Below, in pieces: positions 34,952 to 43,681 of a stretch of 64,000 nucleotides of DNA (position 1 is the stretch's first letter; each line of letters starts with the position of its first letter). A program made the translations under genes and the position numbers. The notes beneath the pieces are model-generated. The model worked only from the letters and a program-made list of their open reading frames with translations. It did no database searches and had not been told where the DNA came from. The DNA is from Halorubellus litoreus (GTDB lineage: Archaea; Halobacteriota; Halobacteria; Halobacteriales; Natrialbaceae), in the NCBI RefSeq assembly GCF_037081675.1, contig NZ_JAZAQL010000005.1:272664-336663 (forward strand). The letters run 5' to 3'.

Positions 34952-35108
34952 GGCCGGGTGGCTTAGCTGGACATAGCGCCGCACTCATAGGGTTTCAGAG
35001 ATTCGGTGCGGTACCACAGCCTTGGAAGGCTTACGCGTGACCTCGGGGCCCGCCGAGCCTCGAACCTGGGTCATGCGGAGATCGCGGGTTCGGAGCCCGC
35101 CCCGGCCA
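34952..35108 (+). tRNA. Elongator tRNA-Met (CAT) with an 83-base intron
   Basis: Acceptor GGCCGGG pairs with CCCGGCC; the T arm is GCGGG-TTCGGAG-CCCGC. The anticodon stem CCGCA and TGCGG encloses CTCATA and A, giving anticodon CAT. The two exons are 34952-34989 and 35073-35108; the intron (about 34990-35072) lies after position 37, the usual site for a bulge-helix-bulge intron cut by the archaeal splicing endonuclease. Haloarchaeal elongator tRNA-Met usually carries such an intron. No CCA is encoded. The promoter-like aaggttcaagtc is at about 34916-34927. The 3' end is duplicated downstream. Confidence 0.9.
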
Positions 35109-35250
35109 CTTTCTCGGAGACGCCACGACGCGTCAGCGAGCGGCTTCTCCACACGAAACGTGGCCGGGAGCGGGCGGAGAACCCGTTTACGGTCCCCGCG
35201 AGCGCCAGCGAGCGGGGAGTCGCGAGACGAACGAAGTGAGTCTCGCGGTA

Positions 35251-35274
35251 GTTCGGAGCCCGCCCCGGCCACTT
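35251..35274 (+). repeat. 24-bp direct repeat of the tRNA-Met 3' end
   Basis: Identical to 35088-35111 (T arm to just beyond the discriminator) and 163 bases away. The DNA in between holds hairpins such as gcgagac/gtctcgc and no gene. Same arrangement as at tRNA-Val. Confidence 0.75.
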
Positions 35275-35312
35275 CTTCCACGAGAGCCAACGGTTGGTGA
35301 GCGGTGACGCGG

Positions 35313-36239
35313 TCAGATACCGTCCGGGTGCGTGAGCTGGTCGTCGGCTTCCGCGACGAGCCCGCGCTGGATGGCGGCGTCGATGATGGCCTCGCACTCG
35401 TGGTCCGGGATGTCGTACGCGCTTCCCGCGATGGACTCGATCTCGGCGCGAGGCACCGGGAGGTCGCGGTTCTTCAGGAGTCGGACGACCTTGTTGTACG
35501 TCCGCGGGTCGACGTCCGGGGTGTCGCGTTCGCTCGACGACGCCGAGGTGTCGTCGATCGAGCCGTCGGGGCTGGCGTTCGACGCGCTCGCCGTGCTCGG
35601 GGTCGACTCGCGGTTCGTCGCGGCGGTCTCCTCGCGGGACTGGTCGTCGAACGCGATGCCGTCGGTGTCGTCGTCCGATTCGGCGTCCTGGATGGGTGTC
35701 GTCGGTGCGTCGTTCGCGTCGGCGAACACGCTGTTCGAGGCGGTGTCGTCGGCGTCGTCGAACACGGACGTGGTGTCGTCGACCTCGAACGGCGTGCCGT
35801 CCTCGCCGGCGGATGCAGTCTCGGCGGTGTCGTCCGCGGCCGATGCGGTCCCGGTGGCGTCGCGTTCGTCCGCGCTCGCGTCGCCGTCGGTCGTCGTCGA
35901 CGCGTCGTCGTCGGCGACGTCCGAGAGGATGCTCGGCGGAACGACCGCGTCCGCGTCCCCTGCTCCGGTCGCGTCGGGTTCGTCGCCGGCATCGGCTGCG
36001 GTAGCGTCACCGCCGGCGGTCGAGTCATCGGTCGCGGCGGCGCGCGTGGTCGCGGACGCGTTCGCTGCGGCGACGACAGGGTCGAGGACGCGTTCGAGCT
36101 TTCGCTCGCAGGTCCCGCAGAGGACGACGGTGGTCTGGTGTGCTGGCGTCGGCGCGAGCGCTTCGGGGACGACTGTCGACTCCCTGAGCGAGACGTCCAT
36201 CGCCGCGCCACAGAAGTAACACGAGGAGAGGTCGGCCAT
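35313..36239 (-). CDS. Zinc-ribbon and winged-helix protein with acidic disordered centre
   Basis: A 308-aa protein. The N-terminus is a zinc ribbon (Cys7-x2-Cys10, Cys41-x2-Cys44), followed by a long Asp/Ala/Thr-rich disordered stretch (about 65-240) and a C-terminal winged-helix-like domain (TYNKVVRLLKNRDLPVPRAE onward). This suggests a nucleic-acid-associated regulator. ATG 36239 is chosen because a TATA-like box (aagttttagg, minus strand, about 36265-36274) lies 26-35 bases upstream and the first Cys pair follows at once. Confidence 0.65.
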   Translation of the reverse strand: MADLSSCYFCGAAMDVSLRESTVVPEALAPTPAHQTTVVLCGTCERKLERVLDPVVAAANASATTRAAATDDSTAGGDATAADAGDEPDATGAGDADAVVPPSILSDVADDDASTTTDGDASADERDATGTASAADDTAETASAGEDGTPFEVDDTTSVFDDADDTASNSVFADANDAPTTPIQDAESDDDTDGIAFDDQSREETAATNRESTPSTASASNASPDGSIDDTSASSSERDTPDVDPRTYNKVVRLLKNRDLPVPRAEIESIAGSAYDIPDHECEAIIDAAIQRGLVAEADDQLTHPDGI

Positions 36240-36352
36240 GCCCGAGTTCGACGCTCGCACCCCACCTAAAACTTGCCACGCCACGCCACGAACATGATTC
36301 CTGGAGGAAACGCGGCGAAAAAATAATGCTCCTGGAGGGCGAGTGTCGTGTC

Positions 36353-36892
36353 ATGAGCGAACACGACGAGCACGGCTCCGGCGGGGTCCTCGTCGACCCG
36401 CCGACCGCGGCAGCGCTCGCCGCGGTCCCGTCGAACGACCCGGTGAGCACGACCGAGGTCGCCGACGAACTGGACGTCCCGCGAGCGACCGCACGGGACG
36501 CACTCCTCGAACTGACCGCAGCCGACGACCTCGCGCACCGACAGGTCCGCGGTCGCGTCGGCGTCGTCGACGTCTGGTATCGGCCGCGCGAGACCGACGA
36601 GGCGACGCTCGACGACCGCGTCGACGACGCACTCGCCGAACTCGCCGTCCCCGGTGCGAGCGAACTCATGCAGGACTGGCGGCGCGACGCCGTCCGCGAA
36701 GCGTTCGAGCACCTCCGGGACGCCGAGCGAGCGGACGCCTCGGCGGTCGTCGACGCCGTCTACCCGACTCACGAGGCCGGATACGACAGCGAGGAGGCGT
36801 GGTGGGGGATGGTCGCACCACGCCTGTCGCGACTCCCCGGCGTCGAATCCGGCGGGGACGGCGACCCCTGGCGGTTCGTCGCGGACGTCTGA
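36353..36892 (+). CDS. Winged-helix transcriptional regulator
   Basis: A 179-aa protein with a winged helix-turn-helix near the N-terminus: VSTTEVADELDVPRATARDA then LLELTAADDLAHRQVRG forms the helix-turn-helix and wing. The rest is helical and may bind a partner or ligand. ATG 36353 is chosen because aaaaaataatg (36316-36326) is a good TATA box about 27-37 bases upstream. Confidence 0.7.
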   Translation: MSEHDEHGSGGVLVDPPTAAALAAVPSNDPVSTTEVADELDVPRATARDALLELTAADDLAHRQVRGRVGVVDVWYRPRETDEATLDDRVDDALAELAVPGASELMQDWRRDAVREAFEHLRDAERADASAVVDAVYPTHEAGYDSEEAWWGMVAPRLSRLPGVESGGDGDPWRFVADV

Positions 36893-36955
36893 GAAGGGAC
36901 ACCGACCGGCTCCGGTAACGAAGCGCGTGCGGACCGGCCGAACGAAGCGCGCGAG

Positions 36956-37627
36956 TCAGTAGATGAGTTCGTCGTCGTTCTCGACCATGTAGAGCGTGCG
37001 CGCCGCGATGTTCACGGCGTGGTCGCCGACGCGCTCCAGGTCCCGGATCGTCAGGAGGAGGCGGGAGACGTCCGCCATGAGCGTCTCGACGTTCGCGCCG
37101 TCCTCGAGTTCCGTCTCGATGAGGTCCCGGACCACCATCTCGCTCGCGTCCTGACAGAGTTCGTCGAGGTCGTCGTCGCTCGCCGCGATCTCGCGGCACG
37201 CGACGGTGTCCTCGGTCTCGTAGGCGGCCATGGCGTCGCGCACCATCTCCGCGGTGACGTCGCCGATAGCTTGCACGTCGACCTCCGGGAACACGTCGCG
37301 GTCCGCTTCGAGCGTGTACTCCGCGAGGTTCACCGCGAGGTCGCCGACGCGCTCCAGGTCGGTGATGATCTTGAACGACGCGGCGATGAACCGGAGGTCG
37401 CTCGCGACCGGTTGCTGGAGCGCGATGAGGTCGATGCACTCCTGTTCGAGTTCGAGGTACGTGTCGTTGACCTCGCCGTCGCCCTCGATGACGGAGCGAG
37501 CGCGCTCGTCGTCCTTGGATTCCAGGGCGACGAACGCGTCCTGGAGGCGGTCGAGGACGAGTTCGCTCATGTAGAGGATGTCCTCGCGTAGCTCCTCCAG
37601 TTGGTCCTGGTAGGTCTGTCGTGGCAT
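36956..37627 (-). CDS. phoU: PhoU-type phosphate signalling protein
   Basis: A 223-aa two-repeat helical protein with the PhoU metal-binding motif twice: DLERVGDLAVN and DLERVGDHAVN. PhoU restrains phosphate uptake through the Pst transporter. No pst genes lie in the window, so the partner transporter is elsewhere. Divergent from the second PhoU-domain gene across an AT-rich intergenic region. Confidence 0.9.
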   Translation of the reverse strand: MPRQTYQDQLEELREDILYMSELVLDRLQDAFVALESKDDERARSVIEGDGEVNDTYLELEQECIDLIALQQPVASDLRFIAASFKIITDLERVGDLAVNLAEYTLEADRDVFPEVDVQAIGDVTAEMVRDAMAAYETEDTVACREIAASDDDLDELCQDASEMVVRDLIETELEDGANVETLMADVSRLLLTIRDLERVGDHAVNIAARTLYMVENDDELIY

Positions 37628-37906
37628 ACGCGAACCTCAGACCGTCCCCGTTCAAAAATCTTCGTCACTCGACCCCGCTGTTTCTATAGTGTGTATATCG
37701 TTCTATTTGACTATATACTACACGTAGTTCTCTAGTGTGGGCGGGAGCGATACCGACGCACTTCGAGCGGGTTCGCTGCTGGGCTCTCGGCGGTATCGGC
37801 GGCTCCTCCCGGCATTCTGGCGTCCACGTGGGGATCGCCACCGAGCCGACCGCGTCGATATATAGGAATAGTCGGATTTATGGTCGGCGGTTGGATATCG
37901 ACTGGC
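37628..37906. promoter_or_regulatory. Divergent promoter region of the two PhoU genes
   Basis: A low-GC zone (about 37680-37745) carries tatagtgtgtatat and actatatactaca, TATA-like and partly symmetric. A second TATA-like string tatatagg lies at 37858-37865. The region could be where a phosphate-responsive regulator acts. Confidence 0.5.
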
Positions 37907-38902
37907 ATGGAGACGCGCAAGGTGCAGGTGACCGGTGGGTCGACGTTCACCGTCTCGCTCCCGAAGGACTGGGCGACCGAGAACGGCGTGTCGGCGGGGA
38001 CGACGGTCGAGTTCTACCCGGAGGACGACTCGCTGCTGTTGACGCCGAAGAGCGAGACGGAGCGCACGCGCGGCGCGCTCGACGTCACGAACCTGGAGGG
38101 CGAGCAGTTGACGCGCGCGGTGATGACGATGTACGTCTCGGGGTTCGACATCATCGAACTCGAGGCGAACCGCATCACGACCGACCAGCGTCGCGCCATC
38201 CGCGAGGCCACTCAGGGCCTGGTCGGCGTCGAGGTCCTGGAGGAGACCGGGGATAGCGTCGTCATCCAGGACCTCCTCGATTCCTCCGAGTTGAGTATCA
38301 CGAACGCGGTGACGCGGATGCGCCTCATCGCGCAGTCGATGCTGGAGGACGCGGTGACGGCGCTCGTGGAGAACGACACGGACGTGGCGCGCGACGTCGT
38401 GGAGCGCGACGAGGACGTCGACCGGCTCTGGTTCGTCGTCTCCCGCATCTTCCGGTCGACGCTCCGGTCGCCGCGGGCCGCCGAGGAACTCGGCGTGAGC
38501 CGCGAGGACTGCTTCGACTACCACTCGAGCGCGCGCCAGCTCGAACGGATCGCGGACCACGCGGCGAAGATCGGGAACCTCGCGCTCGACCTGGAGGGGA
38601 TGGACGACGAACTCGCGGGCGCGTTCGACGACCTGCACGAGGACGCGTCGAACGTCGTCGACCTGGCGATGGACGCGCTGTTCGAGGCGGACGCCGACGA
38701 GGCGACGCGGCTCGCGAACCAGGCGCGCAAGGACATCCTCGGCATCGACGAGCACACGCGACGCATCGACGAGTTGCTCCGGGAGCGCGACCCGCAGGTC
38801 GCACAGAGCCTCGGGCTCGTCGTCGACTCGCTGTCCCGTAGCGCGGACTACGGCGGGAACATCGCCGAGACCGCCTTGCAGAAGGCTGCACCGAGCCCCT
38901 GA
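37907..38902 (+). CDS. AbrB-type DNA-binding domain fused to PhoU domains
   Basis: A 331-aa protein. The first about 45 residues (METRKVQVTGGSTFTVSLPK then DWA) are a SpoVT/AbrB swapped-hairpin DNA-binding domain, and the rest carries two PhoU repeats (RLIAQSMLEDAV and YHSSARQLERIADHAAKIGN). It probably links phosphate state to transcription directly. ATG 37907 is chosen because the AbrB fold starts within two residues of it; an upstream ATG at 37880 would add an unstructured tail. Confidence 0.85.
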   Translation: METRKVQVTGGSTFTVSLPKDWATENGVSAGTTVEFYPEDDSLLLTPKSETERTRGALDVTNLEGEQLTRAVMTMYVSGFDIIELEANRITTDQRRAIREATQGLVGVEVLEETGDSVVIQDLLDSSELSITNAVTRMRLIAQSMLEDAVTALVENDTDVARDVVERDEDVDRLWFVVSRIFRSTLRSPRAAEELGVSREDCFDYHSSARQLERIADHAAKIGNLALDLEGMDDELAGAFDDLHEDASNVVDLAMDALFEADADEATRLANQARKDILGIDEHTRRIDELLRERDPQVAQSLGLVVDSLSRSADYGGNIAETALQKAAPSP

Positions 38903-39007
38903 GCGCGCGAACGGAGCACTGGACGACTGCGCGAGCGGGCTGAGGAAGGGATACGCGGCGAGTGCGGACCGAGGGATTTTCGACGCTGTGGCGTGGAGTG
39001 TGGGGGT

Positions 39008-39988
39008 ATGACTGACGAACCCGCGGAGCGAATCGTGCCGGCGGTTCACGACACGGCCGAGGACATCGCGTCGATGGAGATTCGAGGTGCGGCGACGATC
39101 GCTGACGCGGCCGCAGGTGCGCTCGCGACGCAGGCGGAGGCGTCGACCGCGGAGACGCCCGAGGCGTTCGAGGCGGAGTTGAAGGCGGCGGCGCGACGGC
39201 TCTACGAGACGCGGCCGACGGCGGTGTCGCTCCCGAACGCACTCCGGTTCGTGCTCTGGGACATGGAAGGCGGGAGCGTCGACGCGCTCCGGGAGAGCGT
39301 CGCCGAGAGCGCGGCGGGCTTCCAGACGGACCTCGCGGAGGCCCAGGACCGACTGGGTCGCATCGGCGCGAACCGGCTGCGGGACGGCGACGTCGTGATG
39401 ACGCACTGTCATTCGACGGACGCGTTGTCGTGCGTGAAGGCGGCGCTCGACCAGGGGAAGGACATCTCGGCGGTCGTGAAGGAGACGCGACCGCGAAAGC
39501 AAGGTCACATCACCGCCGAACAGCTCCGCGAGTGGGGCGTGCCCGTGACGCTCGTCGTCGACAACGCCGCGCGCCGATACCTGGAGCGCGTCGACCACGT
39601 GCTCGTCGGCGCGGACTCCATCGCGGCCGACGGCAGCGTCATCAACAAGATCGGGACGTCCGGGCTCGCGGTGAACGCGCGCGACCGCGGCGTCCCCATC
39701 ATGGTCGCCGCCCAGACCATCAAACTCCACCCGGGAACGTTGACGGGTCACACCGTCGAGATCGAGAACCGCGACGAGAGCGAGGTGCTCGAGGACGCGG
39801 AACGCGACCGCATCACGGGCGGTGACCCCGACGACGCGGACCTCGTCGTCGAGAACCCGGCGTTCGACGTGACGCCGCCGCGGTACGTCGACGCGATCGT
39901 CACCGAACGCGGCCAGTTCCCGCCCGAGAGCATCGTGACGCTCATGCGCGAGCTGTTCGGGACCGACGTCGGCGAACCCTGGGAGTGA
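39008..39988 (+). CDS. Ribose-1,5-bisphosphate isomerase
   Basis: A 326-aa protein of the eIF2B-like isomerase family. Converts ribose-1,5-bisphosphate to ribulose-1,5-bisphosphate in the archaeal nucleoside pathway. The catalytic pair matches characterised archaeal enzymes: Cys134 (THCHSTDAL) and Asp203 (GADSIAADGSV), with DNAARRYLERVDHVLV between. It could be confused with a translation initiation factor 2B subunit, but the Cys-Asp pair argues for the isomerase. A TATA-like stretch gggattttcg lies at about 38972-38981. Confidence 0.85.
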   Translation: MTDEPAERIVPAVHDTAEDIASMEIRGAATIADAAAGALATQAEASTAETPEAFEAELKAAARRLYETRPTAVSLPNALRFVLWDMEGGSVDALRESVAESAAGFQTDLAEAQDRLGRIGANRLRDGDVVMTHCHSTDALSCVKAALDQGKDISAVVKETRPRKQGHITAEQLREWGVPVTLVVDNAARRYLERVDHVLVGADSIAADGSVINKIGTSGLAVNARDRGVPIMVAAQTIKLHPGTLTGHTVEIENRDESEVLEDAERDRITGGDPDDADLVVENPAFDVTPPRYVDAIVTERGQFPPESIVTLMRELFGTDVGEPWE

Positions 39989-40110
39989 CGCGTCGATAGT
40001 CGCACGCGCCGGTAAACCGCCGGGAGCGAAGCGCCAGCAGACCGCCTCGTGCGAACGTGCGGGTGTCCCGACCGGAACCTTCTTTCCACTCCCCGTACCG
40101 AGGATATGAC

Positions 40111-40974
40111 ATGGTTGGTGGCGTTTACACGATTCCGTCGCTGTTGTACGTGGTGCCGCTTCTCCTCGCGTTCTTCGGGGTGGCGGCGCTCCTGTGGGCG
40201 ATACAGCCCCCGACGACGGACTGGACGGTGGTGTCGTTCGCGCCGTGGATGGCCATCGGGTCAGTCCTCTTCCTGCTCGACGGCCTCGAGGCGTACCCCG
40301 CCATCGTCGCGCCACTGTTCGGGCCGGTGACGGTGTACGTGACGACCGCGATATTCGCGGGGTTCGTCTGGATACTCATGACGTTCATCGCCGGCATCCG
40401 GAAGGGGTTCGACATCTACTACGGCGTCGGCGTGTTCGGCGGTGGCGTCGCCCTCATGCTCGTCGTCTTCCTGTTCCTGACGGGTATCAACGCGCAGACG
40501 TTCAACCCCGTCTATCCGGTGTTCGGGACGATCGTCGCGGCGCTCGTGACGGCGCTCGCGTGGGTGCTCCTCTCGTTGACGTACACGGACGTCGCGCGGT
40601 ACACGGGGCGGACGGGTGCGTTCGTCGTGTTCGCGCATTCGCTCGACGGCGTGTCGACCGCGCTCGGGTACGACCTCCTGGGGGCGGGTGAACGCACGCC
40701 GCTGTCGCGGGTCATCCTCGAGTTCTCGGGGAGTCTGCCGACCGCGCAGTACGTCGGCGCGGGCTGGCTGTTCGTCGTCGTGAAGGTCGTGCTCGCGCTC
40801 GTCATCGTCGCGGCGTTCCGCGAGTACCTCGAGGAGTCGCCGCGGCGCGCTCGATTGGTGCTCGCGTTCGTCGCGGCGGTCGGGTTCGGCCCGGGCGTGT
40901 ACAACCTCCTCCAGTTCACGTTGACCGACCAGGACGTCGTGTTCGCGGCCGTTCGCGCGCTCGGAGGTGCCTGA
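40111..40974 (+). CDS. DUF63 family membrane protein
   Basis: A 287-aa membrane protein with about eight helices and a characteristic central segment FAHSLDGVSTALGYDLLG. It lies between the isomerase and the sugar kinase and ends one base before the kinase start. Function is unknown; linkage to the kinase suggests a place in sugar or nucleoside transport or sensing. ATG 40111 avoids an upstream tail with no hydrophobicity. Confidence 0.75.
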   Translation: MVGGVYTIPSLLYVVPLLLAFFGVAALLWAIQPPTTDWTVVSFAPWMAIGSVLFLLDGLEAYPAIVAPLFGPVTVYVTTAIFAGFVWILMTFIAGIRKGFDIYYGVGVFGGGVALMLVVFLFLTGINAQTFNPVYPVFGTIVAALVTALAWVLLSLTYTDVARYTGRTGAFVVFAHSLDGVSTALGYDLLGAGERTPLSRVILEFSGSLPTAQYVGAGWLFVVVKVVLALVIVAAFREYLEESPRRARLVLAFVAAVGFGPGVYNLLQFTLTDQDVVFAAVRALGGA

Positions 40975-40975
40975 C

Positions 40976-41851
40976 GTGCGGGTGCTCGTTGCCGGGCACG
41001 TGAACTGGGACGTGACGCTGCGGGTCGACCAACTCCCGGAGCCGGACGGCGAGTCGCGCATCCACGACCAGCGTTCCTCCGGGGGTGGGTCGGCGGCGAA
41101 CGTCGCGTACGACCTGACGCTGCTGGACGTTCCCGCGGGGATCGTGGGGAGCGTCGGCGACGACGAGTACGGGTTCCTCGCGACGCGGGAACTGGAGGAG
41201 TCGGGCGTGGACCTGTCGGGGATGGCGCGTGTCGAGGGTGCGGAGACGACGGTGAAGTACGTGCTCGTCGAGGAGGGCGGCGAGGTGTCGATGCTCGCGA
41301 ACGACGGCGCGAACGAGGCGGTTGCGCCAGCGGACGTCGACGACGCGTTCGTCGCGAGCGCCGAGCACGTCCACCTGACGAGTCAGCGGCCGGATACGGC
41401 GGCACACATCGCGCGGGTCGCGAGCGACGCGGGGGCGACGGTGAGCGTCGACCCGGGGCGGCGGCTCGCGCACCGCGATTACGGCGACGTGCTCTCGAAC
41501 GCTGACGTGGTGTTCGTGAACGACAAGGAGGCGGAGGTGGTACTGGACGCGCCGCCGAAGGAGGTGTTCGCGGGCCAGGTGCTCGTCGTCAAGCGCGGCG
41601 CGGCGGGTGCGGAGGTGCACGCGCCCGAGGGGCACTTCGAGCACCCGGGGTTCGGTATCGACCCCGTGGACACGACGGGCGCCGGGGACGCGTTCGCGGC
41701 TGCGTTCGTCGCGACGCGCCTGGACGGCGGCGACTACCACACCGCGCTGGAGCGCGCGAACGCCGCCGGCGCGTACACCGCGAGCACGGAAGGTGCGCGG
41801 CAGGCGCCGACGAGCGACGCGCTCGCGGCGTTCCTCGACGAACGGACGTAG
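40976..41851 (+). CDS. PfkB family sugar kinase (candidate ribose-1-phosphate kinase)
   Basis: A 291-aa ribokinase-fold kinase. The signature DTTGAGDAFAAAF contains the catalytic Asp238, and the N-terminal GGGSAANVAYDLTLL binds the sugar. With the nearby isomerase it would form ribulose-1,5-bisphosphate from nucleoside ribose in two steps, as in the pentose bisphosphate route reported for haloarchaea. Substrate is inferred from the context. GTG 40976 follows the DUF63 stop by one base. Confidence 0.82.
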   Translation: MRVLVAGHVNWDVTLRVDQLPEPDGESRIHDQRSSGGGSAANVAYDLTLLDVPAGIVGSVGDDEYGFLATRELEESGVDLSGMARVEGAETTVKYVLVEEGGEVSMLANDGANEAVAPADVDDAFVASAEHVHLTSQRPDTAAHIARVASDAGATVSVDPGRRLAHRDYGDVLSNADVVFVNDKEAEVVLDAPPKEVFAGQVLVVKRGAAGAEVHAPEGHFEHPGFGIDPVDTTGAGDAFAAAFVATRLDGGDYHTALERANAAGAYTASTEGARQAPTSDALAAFLDERT

Positions 41852-41869
41852 TTCGGCGACGGCGACCCG

Positions 41870-42043
41870 CTACGCCGCCTCTATCTCCTTGAGGTTCACG
41901 TCCTCGTAGCCGTCGGCCTGCGCGCGCTCGCTGGCCTTCTCGATGGCTTCCTGCGTGTCGAACACGCCGTCCTCGACGGCGACGGTGTACGTCACGACGT
42001 CGTCCTGGTCTCCCACCCAGAGGTGCACGTCCACGTCCTGCAT
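41870..42043 (-). CDS. Small acidic conserved-looking protein (57 aa)
   Basis: A 57-aa acidic protein beginning MQDVDVHLWVGDQDDVVTYT, with an alternating strand then helix (QEAIEKASERAQADG). Codon use is that of a real haloarchaeal gene, and acttttttcc-type AT bases (minus strand, about 42062-42074) precede it. It lies tail to tail with the kinase. No family name can be given. Confidence 0.6.
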   Translation of the reverse strand: MQDVDVHLWVGDQDDVVTYTVAVEDGVFDTQEAIEKASERAQADGYEDVNLKEIEAA

Positions 42044-42163
42044 GCCCGAGTCGTCATCGTCCTGCGGGAAAAAGGTACGGCGCCCGACGGAGGGTGGCGA
42101 GCCAGCGGTCGGCGGTGGTCGCGGGCGGCGCGCTCCCGGCCGGCGTGCTCGCGCCCGGCGCGC

Positions 42164-42985
42164 TCAGCGGTGCGTCGCGAGCCGACGTTTGAGGCGCTTG
42201 GCGGCGTCGCCGGCGGCGTCGAAGTACGCCTTCTCGCCGCTTGTGTTCTCGCCGGCGAAGATGATGCCGCGCGAGGAGTTCACGAGCCCGACGTCGCGGC
42301 CGTCGCGCTCCGCGAGCCCGAACTCGACGGCGGCTTCGGCGTCGCCGCCCTGCGCGCCGACGCCCGGGACGAGGAAGGGGAGGTCCGGGACGAGGTCGCG
42401 CACCGCTTCGAGTTCGTCGGGCGTGGTCGCGCCGACGACGAGCCCGACGTTCCCGTGCTCGTTCCACGTGCTCGCGAGGCGCGCGACGTGCTCGTACACG
42501 GTGCCGCCGTCAGCGAGCTCGTGGTCCTGGAGGTGCTTCCCGCCCGGGTTCGACGTCCGGCAGAGCACGAAGACGCCCTTGTCCTCGCGGTCGAGGAACG
42601 GCTGGAGGCTATCACGCCCCATGTAGGGGTTCACGGTGATGGCGTCGACGTCGTCGAGCACCTGCGCGTACTGGCGCGTGGTGTTCCCGATGTCGGCGCG
42701 CTTCGCGTCGAGGAGCACGGGAACGTCCTTCCCGTGGGCGTACGCGACGGTCTCCTGGAGTGCGCGCCAGCCGTCGGGGTCCTCGTAGAACGCCGCGTTC
42801 GGCTTGAACGCGGCGGCGTGCTCGTGGGTCGCGTCGATGATGCGTCGGTTGAACGCCCACCGCGGGAGGTCGTGGTCCGCGAGGAACTCGGGGATGCGTT
42901 CCGGGTCCGGGTCGAGGCCGACCGAGACCGGCCCCCCGGTGGACTCGATGCGGTCCGCGACGCGCTCGAAGAAGCCAGCTGTCAT
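42164..42985 (-). CDS. pyrF: Orotidine 5'-phosphate decarboxylase
   Basis: Last step of UMP synthesis. The 273-aa TIM-barrel protein has the catalytic Lys-Asp-Lys cluster region LLDAKRADIGNT, plus FKPNAAFYE and the phosphate loop VGAQGG. It belongs to the longer type 2 subfamily. Start ATG 42985 is chosen because homology begins with GFFERVADRI. Confidence 0.93.
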   Translation of the reverse strand: MTAGFFERVADRIESTGGPVSVGLDPDPERIPEFLADHDLPRWAFNRRIIDATHEHAAAFKPNAAFYEDPDGWRALQETVAYAHGKDVPVLLDAKRADIGNTTRQYAQVLDDVDAITVNPYMGRDSLQPFLDREDKGVFVLCRTSNPGGKHLQDHELADGGTVYEHVARLASTWNEHGNVGLVVGATTPDELEAVRDLVPDLPFLVPGVGAQGGDAEAAVEFGLAERDGRDVGLVNSSRGIIFAGENTSGEKAYFDAAGDAAKRLKRRLATHR

Positions 42986-43074
42986 ACGAGCACGCGCTCG
43001 CCCGGCACAAATCGGTCTTTCCATTCGCCCCCACGCGCACTCGACCAGTGTCGGTCTCCGACCGCCGGGTCCAC

Positions 43075-43140
43075 GAGGCGACCAGGGCGATGAGGCGCCC
43101 AGGGCGATGAGGCGCCCAGGGAGATGAGGCGCCCAGAGGA
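43075..43140 (+). repeat. 17-bp tandem repeat, four copies
   Basis: Units of 17 bases (gaggcgcccagggcgat, with small variations) start at 43075, 43092, 43109 and 43126. They lie between divergent pyrF and the antiporter regulator, upstream of both promoters. Confidence 0.8.
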
Positions 43141-43196
43141 GTGCGCGAGGCGACTGCAGGCGAATCTTCAATACCGAGGCGGTCCCCGTTCTTGAC

Positions 43197-43679
43197 GTGA
43201 CTGTCTACGAGACCGACGTCCCCGGCGTCGGACGGAAGTTCGAACTGGAGGTCGGTGACGAGTCGCGACTCGTCGTCCTCCTGCATCACGACGGCCGCCG
43301 CGAGCTGTTCGTCCGCGAGCGCCCCGAGGCGGACAGCGAACGCGTCGCGGACCTCACCGGCGAGCAAGCCCGCAAGCTCGGCGCGGTCCTCGGCGGTGCG
43401 TACTTCCAGCCCGTCGAGTTCTCGAACACGAGCGTCCCCCTCGGTGACGCCATCATCGAGTGGGTGACGATACCCGAAGGGTCGCCGGTCGAGGACGTGA
43501 CGCTCGCGGACTCGAACCTCCGGGACGCCACCGGCGCGAGCGTCATCGCGGTCCAGCGCGGCCCGGACACCATCGCGAACCCGGACGCGGACACCACGCT
43601 CAACGCGGGTGACGTCCTCGTCGCACTCGGGACGCGCGACGAACACGCGGAACTGGAGTCGTTCGTCACCGCCGCGTAA
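43197..43679 (+). CDS. Regulatory subunit of a Kef/Kht-type cation antiporter
   Basis: A 160-aa cytoplasmic protein. The C-terminal part (GSPVEDVTLADSNLRDATGA then SVIAVQR) is a TrkA-C/RCK-C domain, as in KhtT subunits that gate potassium/proton antiport. It starts with GTG 43197 and is followed by its transporter after two bases, so the two form one operon. Confidence 0.8.
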   Translation: MTVYETDVPGVGRKFELEVGDESRLVVLLHHDGRRELFVRERPEADSERVADLTGEQARKLGAVLGGAYFQPVEFSNTSVPLGDAIIEWVTIPEGSPVEDVTLADSNLRDATGASVIAVQRGPDTIANPDADTTLNAGDVLVALGTRDEHAELESFVTAA

Positions 43680-43681
43680 TC

